NCBI GenBank assembly: GCA_900763965.1
Contig: CAAFMG010000163.1
Location: forward strand, 1-34,606
Origin: an uncultured Oscillospiraceae bacterium
GTDB taxonomy: Bacteria > Bacillota > Clostridia > Oscillospirales > Oscillospiraceae
Direction: 5' to 3'
DNA: 34,606 nt
Shown piece after piece: positions 17,258 to 24,003 of this stretch. Below the pieces are notes generated by a model, which was given only the letters and a program-made list of their open reading frames with translations, did no database searches and was not told the origin of the DNA. Position 1 is the first letter of the stretch, and each line of letters starts with the position of its first letter. The translations under genes and the position numbers were made by a program.

Positions 17258-17286
17258 TTGACAAGTGCAGTTTAACGTGTTAAACT
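17258..17286 (+). promoter_or_regulatory. promoter of the blaI-blaR1 pair
   Basis: TTGACA (17258-17263), a 17-nt spacer and TAAACT (17281-17286) form a strong promoter upstream of the repressor gene. The -10 box is part of the first palindromic operator, so repressor binding would directly exclude RNA polymerase. Confidence 0.85.
17269..17286. promoter_or_regulatory. BlaI-type operator 1 (palindrome overlapping the -10)
   Basis: AGTTTAACGTGTTAAACT is an 18-bp palindrome (AGTTTAAC and GTTAAACT arms, two central bases). It covers the end of the promoter spacer and the whole -10 box. An almost identical copy lies 28 bp downstream. Its position directly upstream of a BlaI-family repressor gene makes autorepression the natural reading. 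Confidence 0.85.
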
Positions 17287-17296
17287 CAAGATGTAC

Positions 17297-17314
17297 AGTT
17301 TAACGCATTAAACT
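17297..17314. promoter_or_regulatory. BlaI-type operator 2
   Basis: AGTTTAACGCATTAAACT repeats operator 1 with changes only in the central bases; the AGTTTAA/TTAAACT arms are perfect. The centre-to-centre distance of 28 bp places the two sites about 2.7 helical turns apart, between the -10 and the ribosome binding site. Paired dyads are usual for BlaI/MecI repressors, although the motif differs from the classical TACA/TGTA bla box. Confidence 0.85.
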
Positions 17315-17331
17315 CGAAAGGAGTTATGATC

Positions 17332-17694
17332 ATGGAATCACCCAAGATTTTTGAAAGCGAATACCGTTTCTGCCTGATCCTTTGGGACAACGAGCCGGTC
17401 AGTTCCGGCAGGCTGGTGGAGCTGTGCAGGCAGCACCTGGATTGGAGCAAGGCCACCACCTATACGGTGATCCGGCGGCTTTCCCAGCGGGGGGTGGTAA
17501 AAAGTGAAAATACCATCGTAACCTCCCTGATTTCCAAAGAGGAAGCCCAGGCCTCCCGGCTGAACGAAATGATGCAGGAGACCTTTGAAGGCTCCATGCC
17601 TGCCTTTATTACCGCTTTTTCCAAGTCCCAAACCCTCTCCCACCAGGAGGTGGAGCAGCTTCAGGCCCTAATCGACAGCTATGAGGAGGGATAA
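17332..17694 (+). CDS. BlaI/MecI-family winged-helix transcriptional repressor
   Basis: A 120-residue repressor of the BlaI/MecI/CopY family. I chose the ATG at 17332 (MESPKIFESEYRFC) because AAAGGAG ends 8 nt upstream; the ATG at 17326 is too close. The winged helix spans about residues 5-75 and includes VSSGRLVEL, the recognition segment WSKATTYTVIRRLSQRG and the wing VVKSENTIVTSLIS. The C-terminal 45 residues form the helical dimerisation arm, where the partner protease cuts in the classical systems. The two palindromes upstream point to autoregulation. The gene is followed after 3 nt by its membrane partner. Confidence 0.92.
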   Translation: MESPKIFESEYRFCLILWDNEPVSSGRLVELCRQHLDWSKATTYTVIRRLSQRGVVKSENTIVTSLISKEEAQASRLNEMMQETFEGSMPAFITAFSKSQTLSHQEVEQLQALIDSYEEG

Positions 17695-17697
17695 AAA

Positions 17698-20538
17698 ATG
17701 GAAGGTTTCGTAGAGAATTTGCTCACCGCCAGCTTCCACGGAAGCGTTTTGATTCTGGCTGTGCTGGTGATTCGGCTGGTGTTGTGGAAAACCCCCAAAA
17801 AGTACATTTGCCTTTTGTGGCTTCTGGCCGGGATCCGGCTGCTGCTGCCCATTGAGATCCGCAGCGATTTGAGCTTGCAGCCTCGGTTTACCCTGCCCGC
17901 CCTGCCGGAGGGCAGCTGGAGGGTATGGCTGATCTGCCTTTGGGCGGTGATTGCCGCAGGCTTTGGGGTTTACAGCCTGGTTTCCTATCGGAAACTCAAG
18001 CAGCGGGTTCGGGGTGCTGTGCCCATCCGGGGCGGCTGGGAGTCGGATCACATTGATACCGCCTTTATTCTGGGCTTTGTGAAGCCGAAAATCCTGATCC
18101 CCACAGGGATGTCCAGCCAGAGCCGCCGGTACATTCTGGCCCACGAGCGCACCCATCTGGACAAGGGGGATCACTGGATCAAAATGATCGGTTTTCTGGC
18201 TTTGGCTCTGCATTGGTTCAACCCGCTGGTGTGGGTTGCCTACATCTGTTTGTGTAAGGATATTGAAATGGCCTGCGACCAGCGGGTGGTGCAGTTTATG
18301 GAGGTGGCGGAGCGGAAGTCCTATTCTTCTGCCCTGCTGTCCTGTTCCAGCCGCCGGTTCCACTTGACCGCAAGCCCCGTCGCCTTTGGGGAGGTCAACG
18401 TGAAAAAACGAATTATTTCTGTCCTGAACTATAAAAAGCCCAGCTTTTGGATTAGCCTTTTAGGCGTTCTGGCCTTCTTCTTTGTGGCCATCTGCTTCCT
18501 GACCAGTCCTGCCGGGGATGAAGCAAAGCTGACTCCGGAGCAGCAGGCCCAGATGGCGCAGGTTGCCCAGTGCCGGGAGGAGCTGGAAGCAAAATTTCAC
18601 CAATCCCAATTCCACTATGACATCAGCGGCACCGATACCAGAGGAAGTCTCCTGTTTCAAACGAAACTGGTAAAACTGGGCGATGACAGAATGTGGAACT
18701 ACCTTGCCTCCCTCGGGCCGGAAACTGCCGATGGACGCATGGAGCTGGGCGGGAAGCACTATGCCTGGTCGAATGACAGCTGGGTGGAGACGGATGCAGA
18801 GGATCGGCAGTTTGCAGCCTGGCAGGAACTGTTCCTGTGGGATATGGATACCGTCAGTTCCGTCAGCGACACGGTGACCGATCAGGTTCGGAAAGTGTCC
18901 TTTCACGCCTGCTGGCAGGACGAAAACCAGACGATTTACACCGAGACTGTTACCCTTCACTACGATCTGGAAGGAACGCTGCTGGAGGTCATCATCGACC
19001 AGCCCAACTACCCCAATGTCCATCGGGTCTATTTGGAACTGGACTTGCTGGAGATCATCCATGAGGGGCGGGAGGAAGAAACCCCGGAAGGCCTGTTCGC
19101 TCAGGCGGGCAAGTCCATTCAGGCAGGCTTCCTCTCTTCTCAGGAGCTGGACACCCAGGCGGAGTATGACAGCTGGGGATTCTTTTTCCGGGTGGATGAC
19201 GACCGGCTTTCCGGCAACGGTGCAGATGTCGGCTATAGCCAAAGTGCCCTGGGACAGGGCGTTCTTTCCACCACCGACGAATACTGGCTGGAAAAGAATG
19301 TAGACGGTCAGTGGCAGCCCCTTCCCACCATTGCAAATCCCAACTGGAATCTGCAACGCATCGGTATCACCAAGGACTACGGCCCTTACGGCTATTTGGA
19401 TTGGACACCTCTTTACGGCCAGTTACAGCCCGGCCGCTACCGGATGGGAAAAAATGTAACCTGCCGAGACAACCAGGGCAGCGGCAGCAAGACCGCAGCC
19501 TTCTACGCAGAGTTCGAGCTTTGCGAAAGTGTGGATCTCAATTCCCCGGAAGCCAAGGCCGCCGTGGAGCGGTGCTATGAAAAGCTGGAAGAACTGAAAG
19601 CCCGGAAAGTTTTGCACTGGTATTCCCAATCGGCTGTACAATCGAATGTATATTCCAGTAATGAAACTTGGGCCAACGGCGAAAACTTTATGAACGTCTC
19701 CAAGGATAATGGCCCAGGAACACCACAGGAGCAGTGGACAGAGCAGGAGAAAGCGCTGTTTCCCAGGACAAATATCACCATCCGCTATAACGGCGTAGGC
19801 TATGGTGCCATCCGGGAAGATCCGGAGGATATCACCAGCAACGTGCTGGGCATTGGCATCGGCACGCTGTCCCCAAACTGTGGCGGCTATACCTGGAACA
19901 GCATCTCGGATGATTTCAATACCCTGTTCTTTGAGCGGAATAACCATTCCATTTCCTTCCCGGAGGATGTCGGCGTCGTCAGCCCGGAGCTGGTTCGCTT
20001 CAAAATGAATTGGCGCTTTGAAGAAGGTCTGACATGCAGTGCAGTGTTGACCTATCGGTTTGACAGCAGCGGAAATCTGACATTCATGGAATACAAGTTA
20101 TGGGATCCTTTGGATGGGGAAGAGAATGTAACCTCCATTGAAATTCTGGATGACAGCCCGGAGGAGATTCAAGAGAAGATTGCCTCCTCCGTCCAAACCC
20201 TCACCTGGGAATCCTTCTCCTGGGAGGAAGCGGAGAAAAAGTACACTTCCGGCGGTTTTAACACCCGGCAGCAGGGCTTTGCCAATACCACCTCCCAGAC
20301 GGTGGCCGATCCCCTGACGGCAGCAAAGCTGGCACGGAAGGAGTACCCCAATCTGTCCCAGGAAGTCGGCACCAGTGTCTTCCGGGATGAGGCTGCGGGA
20401 ATGTGGAAGGTGACCTTCCAGTGCGAGGTATCCCGGCAAGACCAATACGATTTCCGGGATGTTTACCTTACAGACGACGGCATCACGAGGCTCCTGGTCT
20501 ACGAAGGCCCCCTGGAATCTGCCGAATCCCGAAAGTAA
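17698..20538 (+). CDS. BlaR1-like M56 membrane metalloprotease with large extracellular sensor
   Basis: An integral membrane zinc protease that should sense an external signal and relieve repression by the adjacent BlaI-like protein. The 946 residues have hydrophobic segments near 13-30, 35-52, 75-97 and 249-268. The M56 zinc site is HERTH (149-153) plus E190 in DIEMACDQRV. Beyond residue 270 is a very long exported part of about 675 residues, unlike the roughly 250-residue penicillin-binding domain of BlaR1. Around 500-610 it resembles a bacterial Ig-like domain (YWLEKNVDGQW, then YGQLQPGRYRMGK). The rest I do not recognise, and I saw no SxxK/SxN/KTG transpeptidase pattern. The signal is probably not a beta-lactam. 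AGGAGGG precedes the ATG. Confidence 0.88.
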   Translation: MEGFVENLLTASFHGSVLILAVLVIRLVLWKTPKKYICLLWLLAGIRLLLPIEIRSDLSLQPRFTLPALPEGSWRVWLICLWAVIAAGFGVYSLVSYRKLKQRVRGAVPIRGGWESDHIDTAFILGFVKPKILIPTGMSSQSRRYILAHERTHLDKGDHWIKMIGFLALALHWFNPLVWVAYICLCKDIEMACDQRVVQFMEVAERKSYSSALLSCSSRRFHLTASPVAFGEVNVKKRIISVLNYKKPSFWISLLGVLAFFFVAICFLTSPAGDEAKLTPEQQAQMAQVAQCREELEAKFHQSQFHYDISGTDTRGSLLFQTKLVKLGDDRMWNYLASLGPETADGRMELGGKHYAWSNDSWVETDAEDRQFAAWQELFLWDMDTVSSVSDTVTDQVRKVSFHACWQDENQTIYTETVTLHYDLEGTLLEVIIDQPNYPNVHRVYLELDLLEIIHEGREEETPEGLFAQAGKSIQAGFLSSQELDTQAEYDSWGFFFRVDDDRLSGNGADVGYSQSALGQGVLSTTDEYWLEKNVDGQWQPLPTIANPNWNLQRIGITKDYGPYGYLDWTPLYGQLQPGRYRMGKNVTCRDNQGSGSKTAAFYAEFELCESVDLNSPEAKAAVERCYEKLEELKARKVLHWYSQSAVQSNVYSSNETWANGENFMNVSKDNGPGTPQEQWTEQEKALFPRTNITIRYNGVGYGAIREDPEDITSNVLGIGIGTLSPNCGGYTWNSISDDFNTLFFERNNHSISFPEDVGVVSPELVRFKMNWRFEEGLTCSAVLTYRFDSSGNLTFMEYKLWDPLDGEENVTSIEILDDSPEEIQEKIASSVQTLTWESFSWEEAEKKYTSGGFNTRQQGFANTTSQTVADPLTAAKLARKEYPNLSQEVGTSVFRDEAAGMWKVTFQCEVSRQDQYDFRDVYLTDDGITRLLVYEGPLESAESRK

Positions 20539-20549
20539 ACCACCAAAGC

Positions 20550-20576
20550 AAGGCCACCGAATTTGCCGGTGGCCTT
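20550..20576. other. hairpin after blaR1
   Basis: AAGGCCACCG (20550-20559) pairs with CGGTGGCCTT (20567-20576) over 10 bp with a 7-nt loop, 11 nt after the blaR1 stop. It lacks a T-run on either strand. It may have worked together with the terminator at 20585, which is now split by the insertion sequence. Confidence 0.5.
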
Positions 20577-20592
20577 GACCGCAAAAAAGGAC

Positions 20593-20604
20593 GGGCAAAC
20601 GCCC
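20593..20604. repeat. left copy of 12-bp target-site duplication
   Basis: GGGCAAACGCCC lies immediately outside the left inverted repeat of the insertion sequence and recurs exactly at 22227-22238. A 12-bp duplication fits IS4-family elements of the IS231 group, which are known to favour GGG-N5-CCC-like targets. This target is GGG-N6-CCC. Confidence 0.85.
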
Positions 20605-20621
20605 AATACCATTAAGTTAAT
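20605..20621 (+). repeat. left terminal inverted repeat of the IS
   Basis: AATACCATTAAGTTAAT matches the reverse complement of the right end (AATGTCATTAAGATAAT) at 14 of 17 positions. The match stops being meaningful beyond this point. Confidence 0.8.
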
Positions 20622-20628
20622 TTAGTGC

Positions 20629-20669
20629 TACCCCTATGCTACATTTTCGTGGCATAGGGGTACTTTTTT
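20629..20669 (+). terminator. inward-facing terminator at the left end of the IS
   Basis: Positions 20629-20642 pair with 20649-20662 (14 bp with one G-T, including TACCCCTATGC and GCATAGGGGTA) around a 6-nt loop, followed by CTTTTTT (20663-20669). It points along the + strand, so it would stop blaR1 read-through before the transposase gene. Confidence 0.85.
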
Positions 20670-20733
20670 CTTCAAAAATATCAAAAATTTTCTTAAATAA
20701 TATCAAAAAGCACTTGACAAAGTACAAAAAATC

Positions 20734-20773
20734 GGACAAGCCGCCTTGTAAGCATTTTTAAGGAGGCTTGTTC
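20734..20773 (+). promoter_or_regulatory. hairpin occluding the transposase ribosome binding site
   Basis: GGACAAGCC (20734-20742) pairs with GGCTTGTTC (20765-20773) in nine pairs with one G-T. The 3' arm overlaps the end of AGGAGG (20761-20766) and stops 1 nt before the ATG at 20775. Transcripts entering from outside would fold this way and translate poorly, a control known in IS10 and IS231-like elements. A TTGACA (20714-20719) lies just upstream but without a good -10, so the native promoter is unclear. Confidence 0.55.
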
Positions 20774-20774
20774 G

Positions 20775-22077
20775 ATGATAACATATATTGATAAGCTAAA
20801 AACTACATTGCATGACCTTATCCATGAAATGTCCAGTCACTACTGGCTGTATGTGTCTGACCCGAAGCGAAATTTCAGCCGGGATAGGAAACTTCCATTT
20901 GAAAAAGTGCTGGAAGTCCTGGTTTCTATGGGTGGAGGTTCACTCCGAAATGAGCTGATCGACTATTTTCATTGCTCCGCAGATACGGCTTCCACTTCAG
21001 CTTTCGTGCAACGCAGAGCACAGCTTCTGCCGGAAGCTATGGAATATCTGTTTCATCAGTTTACCGAAGTCACTGCCAAAGAGCGTCTTTACAAAGGTTA
21101 CCGGCTGCTTGCGGCAGACGGCTCTGATCTCCAAATCTTTGCTGATCCGCAGGATGTGGATTCCTATTATCCCGGAAGCAATGGTCAAAAGCATTACAGT
21201 CTGCTGCATATCAACGCTGTATATGATCTGCTGAACAGAACCTATCAGGACATTCTTATCCAGAAAGGACGAAAGATGAATGAGAATGCGGCACTGGTGC
21301 AGATGACTGACCGTTCCTAAGGCTATCCTTATTGCGGACAGAAATTATGAAGCTTACAATGGAATTGCCCACATCGAAAAGAAAGATTGGAAATACCTCA
21401 TCCGTATTCGGGATACAGCTGGAATGATCTGCCCTTTCCACTTTGCGCCAAACTTCGAATTTGACGAATGGAAAACGATTACTCTGACAAGGAAACAGAC
21501 CAACGCTTTCAAGCAGAAGAAAGCGGACGATCCAGCACGGTATCGCTGTCTTCCCAATTCCTCCCCTTTTGATTTCATTGATCTGCATGATAACAAATAT
21601 TATGATCTGAATGTTCGTTTTGTCAGATTTCAAATTTCTGATGATACCTACGAAACTGTAATAACCAATCTGTCCGCTGACGAATTTTCTCCCACGGAAA
21701 TAAAACACCTTTATAGCCTGCGTTGGGGTATTGAAACTTCTTTCAGAGAATTAAAGTACACCATTGGATTAAAGCAGCCCACAAGCAAAAAGGCGGAGTA
21801 CATTTCCCAGGAGATTTTCGCCAGATGTCTTATGTACAACTTCTGTGAATTGGTCACTTCCCACGTTGCCATTCACTACCAAAGCGAAAAGTACGTTTAC
21901 CAGACAAACTTTTCTGCCGCAGTACATATTTGCAGGCTGTTTCTCAGGGAATCTGTTGCTCCGCCAGATGCTGAAACCAACATTTCCAGAAATCTTGTGC
22001 CTATCCGTCCCAACCGAAAGGCTCCCAGAAACCTAAACCGACAAAGGTTCAATGGTTTCCTCTATAAAATAGCATAG
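20775..22077 (+). pseudogene. IS4-family transposase, frameshifted
   Basis: A DDE transposase of about 430 residues split over two frames. The first frame (20775-21320, 181 residues) holds the first catalytic aspartate in LLAADGSDLQIF and then stops at TAA after QMTDRS. The second frame resumes with PKAILIADRNYEAYN, holding the second aspartate. It runs to 22077 and contains the IS4 signature Y-x2-R-x3-E-x6-K in YSLRWGIETSFRELK. The frame change must fall between 21307 and 21317. Compared with what I recall of relatives, a few residues seem missing between DRS and PKA. A small deletion (for example 8 nt) is therefore more likely than programmed frameshifting. Both parts are otherwise well preserved. 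Confidence 0.85.
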
Positions 22078-22147
22078 TTTTCCTGTTTTGAACAGTGTTT
22101 TTTAAGCGGATTCTTCAATCCGCTTGCTTGCCATGCTCTTTTTACAG

Positions 22148-22175
22148 AAAAAGTGCATCCCGCACGGGATGCACT
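22148..22175 (-). terminator. inward-facing terminator at the right end of the IS
   Basis: On the - strand AGTGCATCCC (22175-22166) pairs perfectly with GGGATGCACT (22161-22152) over 10 bp with a 4-nt loop and leads into TTTTTCTG. It would stop transcription coming from bmpA before it runs antisense through the transposase. It also replaces the terminator that the insertion destroyed. Confidence 0.85.
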
Positions 22176-22209
22176 CAATCTCTGAAGGTGTGGCCTTTAG
22201 CCTTATGTC

Positions 22210-22226
22210 ATTATCTTAATGACATT
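22210..22226 (-). repeat. right terminal inverted repeat of the IS
   Basis: This is the reverse complement partner of 20605-20621 (14 of 17 identical). The last base before the right direct repeat is 22226. Confidence 0.8.
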
Positions 22227-22238
22227 GGGCAAACGCCC
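22227..22238. repeat. right copy of 12-bp target-site duplication
   Basis: GGGCAAACGCCC is identical to 20593-20604. On its outer side GTCCTTTT follows, complementary to the AAAAGGAC on the outer side of the left copy. The joined pre-insertion site is therefore a perfect 12-bp-stem terminator. Confidence 0.85.
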
Positions 22239-22262
22239 GTCCTTTTGGTGTGTAATATGGAA

Positions 22263-23465
22263 TTACTTCAGGTTGCCCAGCCATGCAACATTGACGTTGG
22301 TGGTAGCGGGCTCTGCGGAGATGTCGTTGGACACAGTGACCTTGCCCTCATACATATCCTTGACCAGGTTTGCGTAGTCCTCAGCGGTGAACTTGCCATC
22401 CTCAAAGCGGGTGGTGCTGGCCAGCTGGACGTAGTTGGCAGCGGGATCGGTGGAAACCAGACCCAGGGTGTCAACCTTGCCTGCGTAGTCAGCCCACTTG
22501 CCGTTGATGACCACGTTGGTCAGGGTGTCAACGGTGGTGGGGTACAGACCCTTCATAGCAGAGGTGATGGTGATGCCTTCGCCGTACTGGCCGTCGATGA
22601 CAGCGGACTGGTCGGTGTCAACACCGATGACCTTGCCGCCGGCCTTCTTGGCAGCTTCTGCTGCGGAAGCCCAGATGCCGCCGCCGCAGGCGAAGACGAT
22701 CTGCGTGCCGTCAGCATACCAGGTGTCCATCACAGCGGTGATGTCGGCATCGCCGAAGAACTGGTTGCCGTAAGCGTACTTCATGTCCACATTGATGCCC
22801 AGCTCCTTGGCAGCAGCATCAACGCCCTGGACATAGCCGTAGCCGAAGCGGACAACGGCGGGAACAGCCATGCCGCCCAGGAAGCCCAGCTTGGTGTAGC
22901 CCAGCTTCACGGCAGCGTAACCGGCCATGTAGCCGGACAGCTCTTCCTGGTAGATGGCGCAGTAGACGTTGTCCATGTAGACATAGTCGGTCAGCTTCCA
23001 GTTGTCGGGGTTGTAGTCATAGGTTTCGCCCTTCAGCGCAACGGCAGTTTCCAGCAGGTCGCCGGCAGCCACGTCCAGAGCGATGAACTTGACATCGGGG
23101 TAATTGCCGGAGATCTCAGCGATGGTGCCGCCGAAAGCATAGCCGGGCATAACGATGACGTTGTAGCCCTCAGCAATGGCCAGTTCGGTGGAAGCCACAC
23201 GGCCGGCGGTATCGTTGGTGGTGGGCTTGTAGTACTTGGTCTGCACATTGTTGTCCTTGCCGAAAGCCACCACAGCTTCCCAGGTGGTCTGGTTGAAGGA
23301 CTGGTCGGTGATGTCACCGTAGTCGGTGATCATAGCCACCTTGTAGTCACCGGCGGCAGGAGCGTCAGCCTTGGGGGCATCGGCTGCAGGCTTGTCGGAT
23401 GCGCCGCAGGCAGCCAGGGACAGAACCATGACCAGTGCCAGCAGCAAAGCAAGCATTTTCTTCAT
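22263..23465 (-). CDS. bmpA: BMP-family nucleoside-binding lipoprotein
   Basis: The substrate-binding lipoprotein of a nucleoside ABC importer (Med/BMP/PnrA family), anchored outside the membrane. The 400-residue precursor has a lysine-then-hydrophobic signal peptide and lipobox LAAC with the acylated cysteine at C20. A short Ala/Pro/Lys linker leads to the binding fold: YKVAMITDYGDITDQSFNQTTWEAV, the VIVMPGYAFGG region, YMAGYAAVKLGYTKLGFLGGM, ACGGGIW and GVDTDQS. GGAGG precedes the ATG. It has its own promoter but directly follows cdd, so read-through from the salvage operon is possible. Its transporter partners are at 13376-16991, beyond the blaI-blaR1 pair and the IS. Confidence 0.94.
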   Translation of the reverse strand: MKKMLALLLALVMVLSLAACGASDKPAADAPKADAPAAGDYKVAMITDYGDITDQSFNQTTWEAVVAFGKDNNVQTKYYKPTTNDTAGRVASTELAIAEGYNVIVMPGYAFGGTIAEISGNYPDVKFIALDVAAGDLLETAVALKGETYDYNPDNWKLTDYVYMDNVYCAIYQEELSGYMAGYAAVKLGYTKLGFLGGMAVPAVVRFGYGYVQGVDAAAKELGINVDMKYAYGNQFFGDADITAVMDTWYADGTQIVFACGGGIWASAAEAAKKAGGKVIGVDTDQSAVIDGQYGEGITITSAMKGLYPTTVDTLTNVVINGKWADYAGKVDTLGLVSTDPAANYVQLASTTRFEDGKFTAEDYANLVKDMYEGKVTVSNDISAEPATTNVNVAWLGNLK

Positions 23466-23510
23466 AATTTCATTCCTCCATGAAATATAGTCGGTATCGC
23501 TACCGTCCCT

Positions 23511-23539
23511 ATTATCGCATATTTTCCAGAAGAAATCAA
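23511..23539 (-). promoter_or_regulatory. promoter of bmpA
   Basis: On the - strand TTGATT (23539-23534), a 17-nt spacer and GATAAT (23516-23511) lie about 45 nt upstream of the bmpA ATG. The leader then carries a short CGGTA-GCGA-TACCG hairpin. The palindromes at 23550-23569 lie just upstream of the -35. Confidence 0.65.
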
Positions 23540-23549
23540 CATTTTTTCC

Positions 23550-23569
23550 GGAATATTCCTTGGAATATT
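23550..23569. promoter_or_regulatory. overlapping palindromes upstream of the bmpA promoter, candidate operator
   Basis: GGAATATTCC (23550-23559) is a 10-bp palindrome. AATATTCC-TT-GGAATATT (23552-23569) is a perfect 8-bp inverted repeat that overlaps it, so GGAATATT occurs twice, 12 bp apart. The site lies between the cdd stop and the bmpA -35. No T-run makes it a terminator. A regulator binding site is a reasonable guess, but the regulator is unknown. Confidence 0.45.
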
Positions 23570-23580
23570 ATGGCATTTGC

Positions 23581-23991
23581 CTATGCCATGTGCTTTTTGG
23601 CGCTGAAGCTGAAGGGCAACAGCTGGCTGAGGGTGCAGCTTTCATAAGCCCCCTCTGCCCCCACCAGATAAATTAAGAAATCATCCTCGCAGAATTCCCG
23701 CATCACCTGGCGGCAAATGCCGCAGGGCGGGAAAAAGCCGGTGATGACGCCGCCGAACCCGCCGCAGACGGCGATGGAGACAAAGTCCCGCTTGCCCTCA
23801 TAGACCGCCTTGAAAAAAGCGGTGCGCTCGGCGCAGTTGGTCGCACCATAGGAGGCATTTTCAATGTTGCAGCCCTGATACACCGTGCCGTCGGCACACA
23901 GCAGGGCCGCACCCACCTGATAGCCGGAGTAGGGTGCATAGGCATGGGTCATGGCCTCCCGGGCCAGATCCATCAGTTTTTCGGCTGTCAT
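23581..23991 (-). CDS. cdd: cytidine deaminase
   Basis: This deaminates cytidine and deoxycytidine to uridine and deoxyuridine, feeding imported pyrimidine nucleosides into salvage. The 136-residue zinc enzyme has the small tetrameric form. Its substrate loop is YAPYSGYQVGAALL, its zinc ligands are C53, C90 and C93, and the catalytic glutamate is E55 (NCAERTA and PPCGICRQ). GCNIENASYG is the usual nucleoside contact. The ribosome binding site AGGAGG directly follows the deoB stop codon, 12 nt before the ATG. It is the last gene of the tdk-deoC-deoD-deoB-cdd unit. Confidence 0.96.
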   Translation of the reverse strand: MTAEKLMDLAREAMTHAYAPYSGYQVGAALLCADGTVYQGCNIENASYGATNCAERTAFFKAVYEGKRDFVSIAVCGGFGGVITGFFPPCGICRQVMREFCEDDFLIYLVGAEGAYESCTLSQLLPFSFSAKKHMA

Positions 23992-24003
23992 GGCGGTTCC
24001 TCC

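Larger units (their letters stand above)
20605..22226 (+). mobile_element. IS4-family insertion sequence (IS231-like), 1622 bp
   Basis: The element is bounded by 17-bp imperfect inverted repeats (20605-20621 and 22210-22226, 14 of 17 matching, beginning AAT). Exact 12-bp direct repeats flank it. It carries one transposase gene, frameshifted near 21307-21317. Near each end is an inward-facing terminator (20629-20669 on +, 22148-22175 on -) that would stop outside transcription entering. A hairpin pairing 20734-20742 with 20765-20773 overlaps the transposase ribosome binding site (AGGAGG, 20761-20766). Another hairpin (22104-22125) follows the transposase stop. The exact flanking repeats suggest recent insertion. 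It separates blaR1 from bmpA and splits their shared terminator. Confidence 0.9.

Noticed and set aside
16992..17264. An N-terminal extension of 91 residues on the transporter ATPase
   Set aside because: It would be encoded across the TTGAAA-17-TATAAT promoter and has no homologous look. The TTG at 16991 has a strong ribosome binding site and gives the family length.
17332..20538. A beta-lactam resistance cassette
   Set aside because: No beta-lactamase or mecA-type gene is adjacent and the sensor lacks penicillin-binding motifs, so only the regulator family is supported.
20585..22246. A longer (about 37-bp) terminal inverted repeat for the IS starting at AAAAGGAC
   Set aside because: The outer 12 bp are identical as direct repeats and form a palindrome-like hairpin, so they are better explained as a duplicated target. 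The true inverted repeats start at AAT.
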